NCBI GenBank assembly: GCA_002633005.1
Contig: NMRA01000429.1
Span: 62,001-126,000, forward strand
Source of the DNA: Phoronis australis
Lineage: Eukaryota > Phoronida > Phoronidae
Direction: 5' to 3'
DNA length: 64,000 nt
This document shows positions 23,585-36,775 of the stretch, one piece after another. Within the stretch, counting starts at the first letter, position 1. Every line of letters starts with the position of its first letter. A program made the translations under genes and the position numbers. Below the pieces are notes generated by a model. That model was given only the letters and a program-made list of their open reading frames with translations, searched no databases and was not told the origin of the DNA.

Positions 23585-23955
23585 AGTGTCACTAGAAGAA
23601 CCAAGATGAGATGCATACGGTAACTACTCAAACAGTACACATAAATTGCAACAAACTGGAAAACACTTATACGTTTCTGTAAGTGTACTATATAGTCACT
23701 AACCCAGCTTTATATCTATGCTTCATCAATAAATGTTCAATTCATTCTCAATTTCCAAAGTGTTTATATGAAAAACTTGTGGTAACGAAACCAACACGAG
23801 TTACAAACGGTACGTCTGCAATCAGTAGATGCAAATTGTAACAAAATTGGAACACATTTATAAACTTCTAATAGTACTGCAACTTTATTTCCACGCTCCA
23901 TCGATAAGCTTTAATGTCATTCCTACTTTGAAAAGTATTCACATGAAAGAATTGT
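23585..23955 (+). repeat. Two-copy tandem repeat of about 185 bp
   Basis: Segments 23588-23770 and 23771-23950 are alignable. Shared features include the GATGCA-AATTG(C/T)AACAAA block, the CTTTAT-TC-ATCAATAA block and the A(G)TGTT(C)ACATGAAA(G)A end. It lies just upstream of the kringle exon on the minus strand. Confidence 0.5.
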
Positions 23956-23999
23956 GGTAATTTTAACGTTCTCTAGCGAGAGTTAAATGAACTTCGAGA

Positions 24000-26256
24000 T
24001 TTGGAATAGGATAAAGTCTTGCATTTCCACCGGATTGATTGCTTCATGGCACACGAAAGGTGAAACTGAAACTAAGGTGAAAATAAAAGGTTAGCATTTT
24101 TGAATTTAAGATCTTTTTATTTCAGCACGAAGATATTTGATTGGTCCACTAGTTGCATCTAATACTGTGAATGCCAGACACTGGTGGGGGATAACACTAA
24201 AATCAGAATGCACTAAAGTTGGTGCCAAGTTCGTCCCGTGCATTGGCAGAAGACGCTAAGCGATCCATAATGTTAATGTTTTACCCCTGCTCGGCACGTG
24301 CTCTATTGAAATTGATGGCACGTTGCTTGATTTGGTCGACTTGAAACGAGCAATATCTTACGTACATGTAAGATCTGATAAGAAAGTTGACATGGGGGTT
24401 CGACTGAACTCTTTAGCAGTAATCAATCACCTCTTGGTTGGAAAGTTCAAATTCGTCGATCCTTGACTCGTTTTGCAGCCTTTGATCCATCTGTTCTCAT
24501 GACCTTACATCAGTTGTCTCTTATCGTAATATCACGTTTTTGCACATGTAGCACATTTCTTCACCACAAAAGTGTGTGCATCCTGACAAGGCAGTTTTCC
24601 AGTACCGCACAATCTCAAAGCTACTCTACGTTTAACAAGAATCCTTGAGTGAACCATACTTTAATCACATACAAATTACAGAAAACCGTTTTCAGCACAA
24701 CCCGCATTTGGCACCTAATCAACATGACAGTCACGATACTTCAAAAAGATGGTGTTGACATGCAGTTCTTCATATTATAATGGTTAACGTGCAATCAGTG
24801 CATCTCAACAGTAATTGGTGTTAATTTTGAGCTTTACAGCTCTTTAAATGACTATTCGAGTAAACAAAATTGCACAAAATTCATTTTTCTTGGTTGACTA
24901 TTACACTTTTGATTTTACACAATTTTCGGGTTAAAACGAGCAATTCAATCTGTGAGAAAGTTTACTTCAATTCAGAAGACACCACCGAACACATGAGCTG
25001 TTCAGTCATTACTGGGTGGCCTATAGTGGTAAGAACTCATAGCCTTTTATCAAGTCTAAAACGTGTTACAGCTAATTTATCCATAGTGAGAAATCTTCAA
25101 TACATCTTTTTGTGTTTTCTTCAGCGAATTTGAGTTTTCAAACTCTTATTTTTAACCTTCTTTTGTCCGTTACTATCTGATCATATTTCCTCTGTACATA
25201 TCTTTAGGTCAATCATTATCTATGTGTTTTGTATTCACTTGCAACAGAACTAACTGGTTTCCCAAGATTGAATTTATATGTTGTGCTTTTCAACTAAGTT
25301 GCTATTTATGTACCTGTAAGCGAGCCTATGATATAATTTTGTTTTTTAAAAATGACTACCCTAGTTGTCCAGACTACCTTATTCATTTAACAACCCTTGA
25401 ATTTTCAACAAGCATTGGTGTATTAATTGTTAAATACGGCTATCCTTTGAGTGCCTCGAGTAGTGTGAGTTTCTCTGGTCTTACATTGTTTTCCCCCTCA
25501 TGGTCACAGTTCAATTCCTCTCACCGGCATCGAATGAGATATCACGCTATGCGGGTTCAGCTTACTGATGTGTCTTACTATTGTTTATGTAACACCTGTA
25601 TGGATTACGGAATCGTCATTGGCATGTGCCTCCTTTTANTACTTAATTGTATATATCTCTATGTATATAAGTTTCATTTATGAATTGTTTACAACCCAGA
25701 TATAATGCTTCGCGGTTTCTGGGTTTGTTATTATTTCTTTGTATGTTCTGTGTATCCTTCAATAAATATATATCACAGTGAAAAACGAGCAATTCTATCA
25801 TTTTATGTATGAGTGCGGGGGAGCGTACTTGCAATTATACCCAGTGGCGGATTTAAGAGGCGAGGGGGCAAGGTTGTCATGCCCCCCTGAATTTCTCCCA
25901 GATTCCGTTTGAGAGTTCGTTTGCGTGAATGTCTGAAGCCGGGCACAATCCTGTCAAATACTTTGACCTAGTACCCCCAAATCAAAATCTTCGATCTGCC
26001 CCTGATTCCACGTTTCCCTTCGTTTACTATTAATTTAACATATTATATATTTGAAAACTTTACTTAATATTCATTACTTTGTAAGTAGTGTTATGATATA
26101 TTCACAAACTGATGTAGGTGTTCGGGGGAGAAAGTCATACGCTGTGAACCCAAGTGTCGAAATTTTGCGACATATTTTCTTCTGAAGGAAAATCATTAGG
26201 TCAAACCGGCGATAACCTAAATGATGGCTAACAATTTTTGAAGAAAACGCACCCAC
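24000..26256. other. Intron containing an assembly N at 25639; possible retroelement tail
   Basis: No exon was identified. A plus-strand frame at 25222-25683 crosses the N, and an AATAAATATATATCACAGTG stretch follows near 25761, which could be the 3' end of a retroposed sequence. I recognise no protein motif. Unlike the other three Ns, this one has no flanking duplication, so the join is less certain. Confidence 0.35.
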
Positions 26257-26544
26257 CTGTTGAAATGGTAACGACAGGAACAATTACCCGCGAGTAGAGA
26301 TTTTTCGTGTTAACTGTGAAGTAGTAAGCGGCAAACTCGTCCTGTATTGAGTATCGCGAATAAGCATTAGGCCCTGTGCCTACGGTTCCGTTTGGTGCAG
26401 GTGCCGAAGTAGGAACTTTGGGCCTTATGTTCACGTGCACTCCGCTCTCTATGGCGTCTGTGCCGATGTGAACGTTACTTCCACCATACACTCTGACGTC
26501 ACCATCAGATAAAGACACCAGCACGCTGATGTTGTATAGCGGTT
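26257..26544 (-). CDS. Gene 2 exon: N-terminal extracellular module
   Basis: The exon encodes 96 residues and includes PLYNISVLVSLSDGDVRVYG, HIGTDAIESGVHVNIRPK and YYFTVNTKNLYSRVIVPVV. It is bounded by tttttcag and gtgggt, entering and leaving in phase 1. It has no cysteine and matches no family that I can name with certainty. It looks like a beta-sandwich module at the start of the ectodomain, possibly a divergent Ig fold. It lies on a different contig from the downstream exons (an N at 25639 intervenes), so its membership in gene 2 rests on strand, order and phase. Confidence 0.65.
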
Positions 26545-29500
26545 CTGAAAAAATACAAGATCAACGAAAACAGTTGATATGTGCCCACATTGTACCACAC
26601 ACGTAACAACGGGCAACTATCTGTTCCATGCACATGTGCCAGTAGACAACAATTTTACCACAAGGTGAAGCTGAAATATCCAGGTATGACAACAGACCGT
26701 TGGTACATCACCTTCTGAAAAAATATTTGTAACAAATCATTCAATGCCACAGATGTAGACAGCAATAGGCAACCACAGCTGAGAGGTCCAGTGTACTTTT
26801 TCGCAATGGATAAAGTGGTTTGGCATGATATAACTTGCACAGTGCTGATGAGAATTTCCTATAGCAGATATCATATCTGACATTTAACAGCCAGTAATGG
26901 TTGCTACAGAAGTCAAAAGCGCCCGAAACACGGCTGATATGAGTGTATTGCCATCACATACCCCTGCGTCAAGGTTGGTTGAAATCTGTGTATCACCTCT
27001 CTAGTTATATACGAGAGACCCTCTTGTTCTAAACTAATTATTTTTAGTGCAGATTGAAGAGTATCATACTCCACAACCGTGACGCCCAACACACTTGTGC
27101 CAAATTCCATTATTTTTTTGTAAGAACGAGCGGAAAACTAGAAAACAGGGCACTTGGGCATACATGTCACTCGATGATGCGGCAAAAGTCAAATCCGCCA
27201 AAAATCAAATCAACTGATATCGGTACATTGCCGTCACATACATATGCGTCAAGTTTCACTAAAACCTGTAGATCGCTACCTTAGGAATCATCCGGAAACG
27301 CTTCTCCCAAATGAGTAATTGACATACTTGTTCGGACAAGAATGTTCTTTAGGGAATTCTTCAGTGGCCAAATCTTCCAAGTATCGACTGTTGTCAGTGA
27401 ATTGCAGGACCGTACTGAAACTCTTTGTTGGGTTTCAGTTAACTCCGTCAATTGATTCTTTAGCTCTGATCCGGAGACGCTACATGTATTTCTCCCAAGG
27501 TGATGAAAAAGGCTCATCGAGACCAAAACGGTTAATAGGGGTGCCACAGTGATTAAACCCGCCACTTAACCAGCAAGTTAACTTGGAATAAACGAATGTT
27601 GTGGTTTTTAAGCGAGGTGGCCTACTTTCAAATAATGGATGATGGGTTTTTGGCAACAAGAAAGTAGATACCAAATCGTACTTCAAGTACCTAGGATTCA
27701 CATTCTCCTGCAGACTTAAATGGACAGAGTGTTGTAGAGTACTTGCCTACACACCATTTGCTGAATCTTATCAAAATACATGTACGCTCAGGGGAGTTTT
27801 GAAATGCCGATGAGTCAAAAGGGCAACAGCAAAAAAATGACCGCTAAGGTGCTGGAATCGTCAAGTGCCGCTGCGTTTTACTGAAATACAGCGAATTGGA
27901 TCTCCACTAATCATCTTCTTCAAAACATAGAAAAGCCCCTCCCCTCTGGTGAGTGGAGAAGTGATAGCGGCATAGGTTGAAAAATAGTATGCAGCACTCC
28001 ATTGATGCATAACCTTCTGCAAATTTCATAAATGTTCAACCCAGTATATTTGACATTCATGTATGCTGCATAGCGGACACCCGCTCAATCAGAATTGGGC
28101 ACCCGCACAATCATAAGCTCGGATAGGATGACGACCATATGCGAGCACTTACAAATCGAAACATGTACATGTACGAACACACGCATGCACTTACATTAGA
28201 TACATGAATATGTGTGCGACCCCTTCAAAATGGAATACTGAAGTAAAGAAAACAAGCTTCATCGTAGCAACTCAAGCAAAAAGACAAGCATACTACGCGC
28301 CTCTGATTGTCAATTATAGACTTTTAAATCACTGATTGTCTGTCTGAGTACAATGAATGAGGGAAAGCTGTTAAAAACACTTTGTCTACTAATTATTGCG
28401 GTTTGGAAAGCTAAATTTAATTAAAATAGAATACTTTATTCAACACGCAGTAGTGACAAGTGTTTGGCTTGTTTGACAATTCCTGAAAATATATAAATTT
28501 CATGTTCAGTTTTTATGAAATATTTCCTTTAAAATACTTTGACATTGTTTGGAAACTGCAAGACATTTTGATATAAATAAGTTCAGACTTCAGTATCTAA
28601 AGACTGCGGAATTTAAATTCCATTCAGTTATGTCTGAGCTAGAGCCAAGAGTGCATTTTCACTTCAGGTATGCGACACGTCATGCGTCGTCGAAGCAAGA
28701 CCCATAGACGAGACGTACATGTACAGCAGTGGGGGATATGAGAAAGAAACACCCATATAAATTTGTTTAATCTTGCAATGTTCAAGTTGTAGTTTCCAAA
28801 CAATAAGGGGGAATCTCACAATAAGTATCATAGCGGTTAATATTGGACTCTACATGCGAATCTAATGATAAGTATCACCACCACGGTGGTCAAAGTTGGA
28901 ATTGCCATGCAAAATGTGTTACGATAAGTATCACTACCACAGTGGTCAAAGTTAGAATTGCCATGCAAAATGTGAGAATCTGATAAGTATCGCGAAACAA
29001 TGATTGAAGTTGGAGACGGATATGAAGATAATGATGACAAGTAATTTTGCTTTTTCCATGAAGAAACAGAACTACAAATTATTAACTTCACTTATGCCAA
29101 CAAATTGACTCCTTGGACAAGAAGCGTTATTTTGGAACATGCTTTCTTGTTTCCTTTTCTTCATTTCGAGTTTTTGTTTTTTTATTTTTTATTTGCAAAA
29201 CCAAAGAAGTGTATCTGCAGTACTCACCTTTCACCCTTGGACTTGTAAAATTCACTTGTATACAAATTTTGGGGCACCTTCAAGGATAGTAAATAACTAT
29301 ATCACACAATCTTGCTGTGACGTTGTATGATGAAACATCAAGAACAAACTAAATCATAAAGTGTTTTGTCATTACATTAATATTGAGTGGGGGGTTCGAG
29401 GCTAAATTAATAATGTTCGCCTGCTATTTACGAGTGTTTATGAAAACGATCAGTGTCGTTCTGGTCGCGAAAATCGTTGGAGCCACATGGAGAACTCGAG

Positions 29501-30337
29501 CATTAGTTGCGTTGACAAAATTTATTTGTTTCTTGTTTGTAGTTGCTCGGTTAAACTGTAATATACAAAACAAACCGTTCTATGAGACAATTGAACAATA
29601 CGTTGGTCGTTTACAAAGTTACCATATTAATATTAAACATTGCATATATGCTTATTCGGACAACGTCAAACTACTTGAGGCAACGCTAATTAAAGGTACA
29701 GAATACGCGTTACAATTACGTTGAAGTTCACACTATATACTGTAACAAAACTAAGTACAAAATACTTACACCAATTTGCGGCACAGATCCTGACTAAACT
29801 CAGAATTATCCTAAACTCAAGATACATGTAAGGACGTTGAAGTACGAATGAGCCTAATTGGGCAGCGTTACAGCTATAAACTATGGTGTGCCGAGCAGTT
29901 TTACATATACAAAATTCTATAAAAAATTCTATTGAAGAATAAGTCAAGTGAAAAATAGACGCGGTAGAAGCTGCAGAGCAAGCACATAAACCACCAACAG
30001 ATGGCGAAAATAGCCAGACTACTAACACATGAGTGCGTCGGCACTTACAGTCATTCTTCATCAAATATGCTTTGCTTAATTTACATATAAGTGTGTCTGT
30101 TGAAAGCACGCCGGCTAAGCTGCAATAAAAAAGAACGCGTTTGGCGAGTGTTGAGTGATGGTACATCGTGCATGCCTGCAGCGACCTCTGCTGATAACTT
30201 CGTCGACGCTTCGTTTTTACTGTTCCCAGTAAACCGAAGTTTCGCTTAGTACCAAAACTTTGCTTTTAAACTTCACTATTTTAAGGGGAAGTTTGCTTGC
30301 ACATTGCTTGCCTAATTTCTGCTTTCAATGTAAAGTT
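26545..30337. other. No gene found; upstream of gene 2 N-terminal exon
   Basis: The signal-peptide exon of gene 2 should lie here or farther up. The minus-strand ATG frame from 30166 has a hydrophobic start (MYHHSTLAKRVLFYCSLAGV), but its nearest donor would create a stop at the junction, so it is not accepted. A diverged repeat pair occurs around 26935-27000 and 27212-27275. Confidence 0.4.
28867..28995 (+). repeat. Tandem 56-base repeat, two full copies and one partial
   Basis: Copies start at 28867 and 28923 with GATAAGTATCAC, contain ACCAC(G/A)GTGGT and end GCCATGCAAAATGTG. A third start is at 28982. The near-palindromic ACCACNGTGGT core occurs in both full copies. Confidence 0.75.
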
Positions 30338-30768
30338 CTGTGGCAGGTTGCATGAATTAGTCCCAAATAGAAAGTCAACTAAGGTACCTAAGTCTTTATG
30401 GGTATTTGGTTCTTCATGGACTCACAGATGCAATATCTTCTATAATTTCATCTTTATTATGAGCTCCTCTTTGATTACTGACATTTTCTAACAATATAAC
30501 TAAAACTGAGCCGTGAGGTCTTTGAAAATAAATAAGGACTCAGTCCTTAATATGGTCGTGTTTCTTGAAAAGATCCCTACTTATTTTCGATAATGTTGAC
30601 AACTCAACGCAGAGTTCACTTTAGATCTGTATCAAAGTCAAAAGCTGACTTAGTAATGAAACTAACAAGAAAGGGCAATACATGTTTTCTCAAGTCCAAA
30701 AATAATCAGTAGATTTAGGAACCTGGGTTGAGTCCCTATTTGGGACTGTTTCATGCAACCGGGCACTG
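30338..30768 (+). mobile_element. MITE with long inverted ends, copy 1
   Basis: The right end CCCTATTTGGGACTGTTTCATGCAACCGGGCACTG (about 35 bases; positions 30734-30768) is the reverse complement, with mismatches, of the left end at 30338-30372. Internal blocks match 42640-43079. There is no open frame of note. This is a classic non-autonomous terminal-inverted-repeat element. Confidence 0.75.
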
Positions 30769-33532
30769 AGCACCAGCCGCAAGATATTTAATGTGATTCA
30801 GATTTTGAGCTTTGGGAAATATTTATTGATGTTATTGACATCGTTTCTTGTTCCTCATCTTAAGGACTGTTGGTTTGTTAATGGGAGTGTAACAGCAATG
30901 GCGAACAGGACGAGCGATATAAGCAAAGTGATTTCAATTGCAGCATACAGGACACACAGGTTGCTACCTACAGTTGTCTTAAATATCCAGAAAACGTACC
31001 AAGAGTGGCGTACACGAAGTAATATCGAGTGGGATATTACTTTATCTACGCCAATCGAGATACGTTCTGTATTCATCCCATGCGCTTCGAATCCCTAAGT
31101 TTCTTACATCTTTTCCGTAGATTTTTCAAATACATCACCTAGACTATTCACATGGCGGATCACATCCTATATGTATGAACTTGTTCGTTAGATTGCAAGT
31201 TTTCTCTTGTAAAAGAGTGAGTTTTAAAAGTAACAATTTATTTCTTGAAAAGAGATAGCAAAGATGAAAGCAACTGCAACTGTGCAGTGAACTTGTTACA
31301 TCTCCTGCAAATAGTTAAAAACAACATTTGATATTTTAATTTCCGAGGAATCAAGGCCTGAGTTGCAGGTGACATAGTATTCAGTAATTCAAAACTGAGA
31401 CATAAAAGTGTTAAAATAAAGTTTTGTTCCAGCTTTTACGTTTAGGGCCTGGTTGCATGTCCAGTGTTAGTTACACTGCTGCTACTGCATTACTTTAAAC
31501 TATATTTGGAAAGGTTGATGATCGAACCGGCTGAAGACGTCGAGTCGACATTGACCTACCTTTTGAACTTTCCATGTCAGAGGTCGATGTTCAAGTAGTG
31601 CGGGAGGTGAATACGGAAAACTTTTACATAGCCGTATTTCCCTCGACAGATTCAATGCGCATGGGATAAATATGAAATCTACAAAGGTTCAGCTTTCACA
31701 TCCAGTATGATATTGCACGTAAAATGAACAACGAAGGGCATTTCCATCAGTTACACAGTTTGACTCAGGTGAGTTAAAAAAGTAATAAAAATAGGTAATA
31801 GGTAAATATTTTTATATTATGATTTTTCCATTTTCACGTAGAACAAATATTTGTGTTTATTCAGTACGTCATTCTTGGTTTTTGTTAATTTGTCGTTGTT
31901 GCACCATGATGCAAGAAAATGCTCAAATTTGATGGTTTTCGAAGCCCTAAACTACCCAAAAATTCCGGGGCCCCGTTTTCTGTGACGAAATTTTTCTAAA
32001 TATGCAATCACAGTTGATTTGGGATGAAATCGGGATAAAATCGTGATGAAATTGTCAAACCAGAGATCGGTTTTCAAAGTAGTGTTAGACTGTCGTGCTT
32101 ACCACGCTATCCATGATTCAAATCCATAACGCATTGAATTGTGAAAGTAATACGGGGGTGAACTATTATACACCGTCCAAATGACCGTTCTATCTTCATC
32201 ATTGTCGCTCCAAGGTAAGATTCTACCGTCATGCCAAGCAGCCCCACAGATAGATGAACCCTGAAGTGCAAGTGTAACATATATACATGCAATGGAGATG
32301 ATATTTTACTGTAAATGACTGGGACGTAAATTTTACGAGAAATACCACTAATGAGGTGTCCTTGCTCTAAATACAGCTGTAATAGAAGCAGTACTAACTC
32401 TTTATATCCAAATTATTGTACAAAAAGTGTCCAACCCACATAATGTAAACACAATCCTTGCTATGCTCAAAAATGTTTTTAAACCATCATGAAATTGTCA
32501 CTCAGTATTCACTTTACATGTAAGTCTCAAATAGTACAATCTTAACTTATGCGTGTTAGAATTTTGCAGGTGTTTCAATTTTCCATGTGAAATTTGTAAC
32601 TAGAACATCTAAATCTCGTTAAACTCTAACTAAGGTTGTGCCAAAAAGCTTCCATAAGGAGAGAATGTGTATTATCAGAATCTGCAAATGTTGATGGATT
32701 TCAATAAAATCAGCAGGGATGTTGTTTTTGATATGGCAATAACAAAAAATCATTTCGAGAAAAAAAATATTCGGTTGCCATGGCAACGCCAAAAACTACG
32801 TAACATTGGTACGTCCACGAGAAACGTTATAACTCATTAACCTGTTTACATATTTCTGATCTGTTTTCTATGAATTATAATAAAAGTAAGGATCTACAAA
32901 ATTACAGAAGGAAATTCAAAATTTCTTAACAGTATTTTTCTTATACGGTCTGAAAATTTGAAAAAAAATAATTGGGGAAAAAACAATTTTTCAGAAATCA
33001 TAATTTTTTTTCAGTTGAGATTTTGAAACAGTGCTTCTGTAGTTTTGTAGATATACATGTAAAAATAGTGCATGCCAAATTCCATAAGTGTAGCCCAAAC
33101 ACTTTTTTATTTACAACATTTCATAGCCCAAAAATTTACAGTTTGAGAAACGCAAGAAAGAAAGTTAGCAATGCATTTTTCGTTATCATATCCTGTTATA
33201 GATGATATAAAACACAGTTTTCATGTCATTTTTAGCATTATTTGGTTAATGTTCATGCTAGCACAATAGGTTTCTTCCTTTCTGGTCTTCCTACTGTGTC
33301 AATTTGCTATTTTTGGCACCCAACCTAGCTCGACGATTTCTGCTGTCTCCACGGCTTGCTAGAACTAGTGATGTTCTTCATTAAATTTTGGCGAAAACTC
33401 TCAATCCACTCAACAGTGTTTAGCAACCATTTTCTGCCAAAATGCATGAAGGCAATACATCATTGTCCAAGACAAGTCCGATTACAGTTCCAACACCGCA
33501 GCGACACAAGAAACTGGGTTTGTGGTGCCAAC

Positions 33533-36077
33533 CCATACCAAAAAATGCCTTCCTGCAAACAGTTGCCGCAAAGTTGCGGCAAGCTTACTGCAAAAGTTTC
33601 TGCAAACCAGCCGAAAACACGTGGAATCATCCCTCACCAAAGAGTGGATGCAAATTTCCTGCAACCCAGCCGCAAACATTGCCGCAAACATTGCCGCATG
33701 CTTGCTGCAAAAATGCAGCAAACTTTTACCATGCAAATGAAGTTTGCCGCAAGCTTGCAGCAAATATCTCCATGTCCTTATATGGAACAGTTCCTGCAAC
33801 CCAGCCGCACACATTGCTGCAAGCTTGCCGCAAACATCTTCATGGGGTTATATAGAAGTTTCTGCGAACCACCGGAAAAAAATATTGCTGCAAGACTACA
33901 ACATACTTGAATTAAGGCACGAATATTTTAATGCAGAAATGTCCTTGACAAATACACTGAATTTAACATGATAACTTTCAGTCTGGTGTATAATGACTAG
34001 AAATGAAAACAAAATCACATGACAATGAATAACAGAAACTATAAAAGTGTCTACAGTGGCAATTAGTAATAAATACTTATATTACAACCAAAATTGTGTC
34101 TAGAGAGAACAACTTGAATGTATGCAAGCTTTAATTACAATATACCAAGATATTTTATTCTTAACGCACGACAAAATCTATAATAATTGCAACAATTATA
34201 TTATTTACCTGACTAAACTAACAACAGCAACACAGAGCGTTGAAATGAACCCAACAGGGTGTTTATTAGCATTGAAAATGGCGCAAAATATGTCACATGC
34301 CATTGGAGAAAACCATGAAATCTGACTTTTCCCCGGGGAAAGGCATACTTAGAACAGCATGTCAAGTATTAAGCATTTTATTTTAAATTACCTAATTACT
34401 TGTCAACTGACAAATTTTGAAGGACTGGTTACATGCAACCTGTAACTTGACAACGTTTTGGAAACTAGTTGATTCTGGTCTTAATCACAGTTAACTTATT
34501 TGAAATATGTGCTGTACTTTTCCCTATAACCATTCTAACCTCCAATTTGGCTGAATCAGTAAGAAAAGCAACTTCCTTTTATTTGTAAGACCAAAACTAC
34601 CGATTCATGAATGAAGTCTAAGTAATGTTACTTAAAGATCACATCAACATAAATACAATTTTAAAATCAAAACTCACATCCATAAAGTTCTTCAGTTATC
34701 CATGTAGAGTCTAGGCTGTACCAAAACCGTTTGAATATGGTTCAAATGAAAGCTTATGGGTCACTTCCCAGGCATGTAAACTTGACAACCACATGCTTTC
34801 AGTCCCACCAGATCAACATGTGGCTGGGCTAGCATAATTTAAATAAACAATCAACAGCCCAAGAGGCATTAAACATTATGTATTCCAAGAGGCATTCCTT
34901 GAAAACAGTCCTAGCAGTTCAACATGTAGCTTGGGTAGTATGACTAAAATTAACAATAACCCTAGAAGCATAAAACAATAATATAGAGATTCACTAGTGA
35001 AAGTTAATTCTTATTTTTTCATAAATAATGTGCAGTACCACAAGAATCCCGAGCCACATCCAAGTCCGTACCAGAGCTGCTGGCAGACAATATTTTGAAA
35101 AATTGTGAGTCTTCACAACAATGCTAAGTGTCTTTGAAAAATCAAAATGAATAATTTTTGGCAATTGTTTTCGTCCGAATTAGACAAAATTTTACTGTAG
35201 CTGCAGTGGCTGCTGCACCTGATTATGGAATAATTTCAAATGCTGGAAAAGTACAAATTGCTCTAAATGCTAATACTTGCACATTTGGTAAGATTGGATC
35301 ATATATTTGTGCATGGTTTGTATTGATATTTATTATGCTTGTTAAAACACTGCCTTTGTTGTTTTAAAGCACTTGCATTTAATATTTTGCTGTACTGACT
35401 TTCGCAGCAGTATGAAAGTTGAAAATTTGTTAAGTATAGTGACTGAATGAAAAACAAAGTACATACAGATGCAGTTATATTCCCTAGTGTTTTAGGTCTC
35501 ATTTGGTTATCTTTGAGCATTTGCTAGTTTTAACAATGTAACTTACCCAACAGTAAGTCACATTTAGGTAAGTTATCTAAAATAAGTAACTCTGCCCCTC
35601 TATAGGTTCTGGGATTTGAGGTTTCATTGAAATTTAGAAAATAAAAAATAATTTCACAATTTCTAACATGGTCACAATCTTAATGCTAACACTTTAAACA
35701 TCGAAGTCTACTGCAAATTTCGTGAAAGCACTTTTTCACCTATTCCTGAGAACACTTTTCACCAATAAAGATTCCTGCAACTTTCCCGCAGACACTTTTT
35801 CATCAATAAAATTTCCTGCAACTTTCCAGCAAACACTTTTCAACAATAAAGTTTCCTGCAATTTTCCCGCAAACACTTTTTCAATCACCAAGTTTGCCGC
35901 AACATTCCTGCTAACTTCAGTGTTTGCAGGAAGGTTGCGGCAATGTGTGCGGCTGAGTTGCGGGTAGCGGCAAACTCGTGCAAATTTTGTGGCTGGTTTG
36001 CTGCAAACAAAATTGTTTGCCGCAAGCTTGCGGCAGGTTTGCTGCATGCCTGCAGCAAACATGGTCTTTTGGTATGG
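33533..36077 (+). mobile_element. 2.5 kb element with inverted arrays of GC-AAAC motifs (foldback-like)
   Basis: An 11-base terminal repeat, CCATACCAAAA, at 33533 is inverted at 36067-36077. Inside each end lies an array of short motifs (TGCCGCAAAC, CTGCAA, TTGCGGCA): about 33541-33900 in one orientation and 35712-36063 largely in the other. The right array contains about four copies of a roughly 43-base unit (CCTGCAACTTTCC-GCAAACACTTTT). The roughly 1.8 kb centre is AT-rich with no recognised protein. No clear target duplication was seen, so the exact ends are uncertain. Confidence 0.55.
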
Positions 36078-36775
36078 TAAGTGCAAGCAAACGACACTGC
36101 TATGAGCAAAGTGTCATCAATTTACTTCAAGCTGTGCGATTGAATAATAATACAATCGAAAGTCAACCGAAGTGCACGTCAATACTATTTCCTGTGGAAC
36201 GCCAGCATACTTCTCAGTTTTACTAAATGTCCACATTTCTGCAGAGCACCCAGGCCAAAACAAATTATGGTGTTATGCAACTGGAGCAGCATCAGGTCAA
36301 CAGGTCAAGTAAACACCAGTCTCTGTACATGTATGTAGACTTCCTCACCACTCAACTGATTATTATCGTGGCTATCAACGTAAACATTAGTCAGTTTTCT
36401 CCTGGAACCAGAGTGTGTAACAATTCCCTCACAGGCAGATATAATATAGCTTGAACTATCCTCCGAAAATTAGCATTCCTCATCACAAGCGACACCCACC
36501 GAGTCCCATCGCACTCATTGACCTGCACCTTGTTGAATGTCGGAATTTGCTTCTCGTGCTTTTGAAAGCTATTATTTCCTGCTCCCCTTTGCTAACCCAA
36601 AAGGTCGCTTCACCGCTCGTTCTATTTACCCCATTTTCAGTCTGTGTTGCATCGAAGGAACACAATAAAATTCCGATCAAAATAGTAAAATCTGATGTAA
36701 TCAAGCATTCAAAATGGCCGCCTGTTCTTCCTGGTTGCTAACAGGTTGCTAACGTCTGATATGAACGAAACTGGT

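Larger units (their letters stand above)
1314..26544 (-). other. Gene 2: ectodomain of a receptor tyrosine phosphatase (kringle, Ig, EGF x3, FN3 x5-6, furin site)
   Basis: Exons on the minus strand, listed 5' to 3': N-terminal module 26544-26257; kringle 23504-23271; Ig-like 20224-19985; EGF 18223-18092, 16330-16184 and 15805-15674; FN3 15079-14783, 12230-12169 with 11928-11709, 9896-9588, 9185-8883, 7690-7473 with 6918-6855, and 3608-3434; membrane-proximal 1822-1714 and 1584-1314. Joining codons stay open at every boundary examined except upstream of 3608, where a half-module exon is missing. The order resembles Tie-like and invertebrate receptor PTP ectodomains. The final segment with a dibasic cleavage site and DGxxYGGYxN favours a phosphatase. 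The intracellular domain lies past position 1, so the enzyme class is inferred. Confidence 0.8.

Noticed and set aside
29690-30166. 158-codon minus-strand frame with a signal-peptide-like start as the gene 2 first exon
   Set aside because: The nearest donor (after CTTATAT) would form TAA with the next exon, and no other junction fits.
33356-33971. A 184-codon plus-strand frame and companions in other frames
   Set aside because: All frames are open because the array of GCAAAC-type motifs lacks stop codons; residues are low-complexity and differ between frames.
36483-36704. Minus-strand frame with a hydrophobic start (FTILIGILLCSFDATQT)
   Set aside because: It starts at TTG, has no in-frame ATG before a stop, and no splice evidence.
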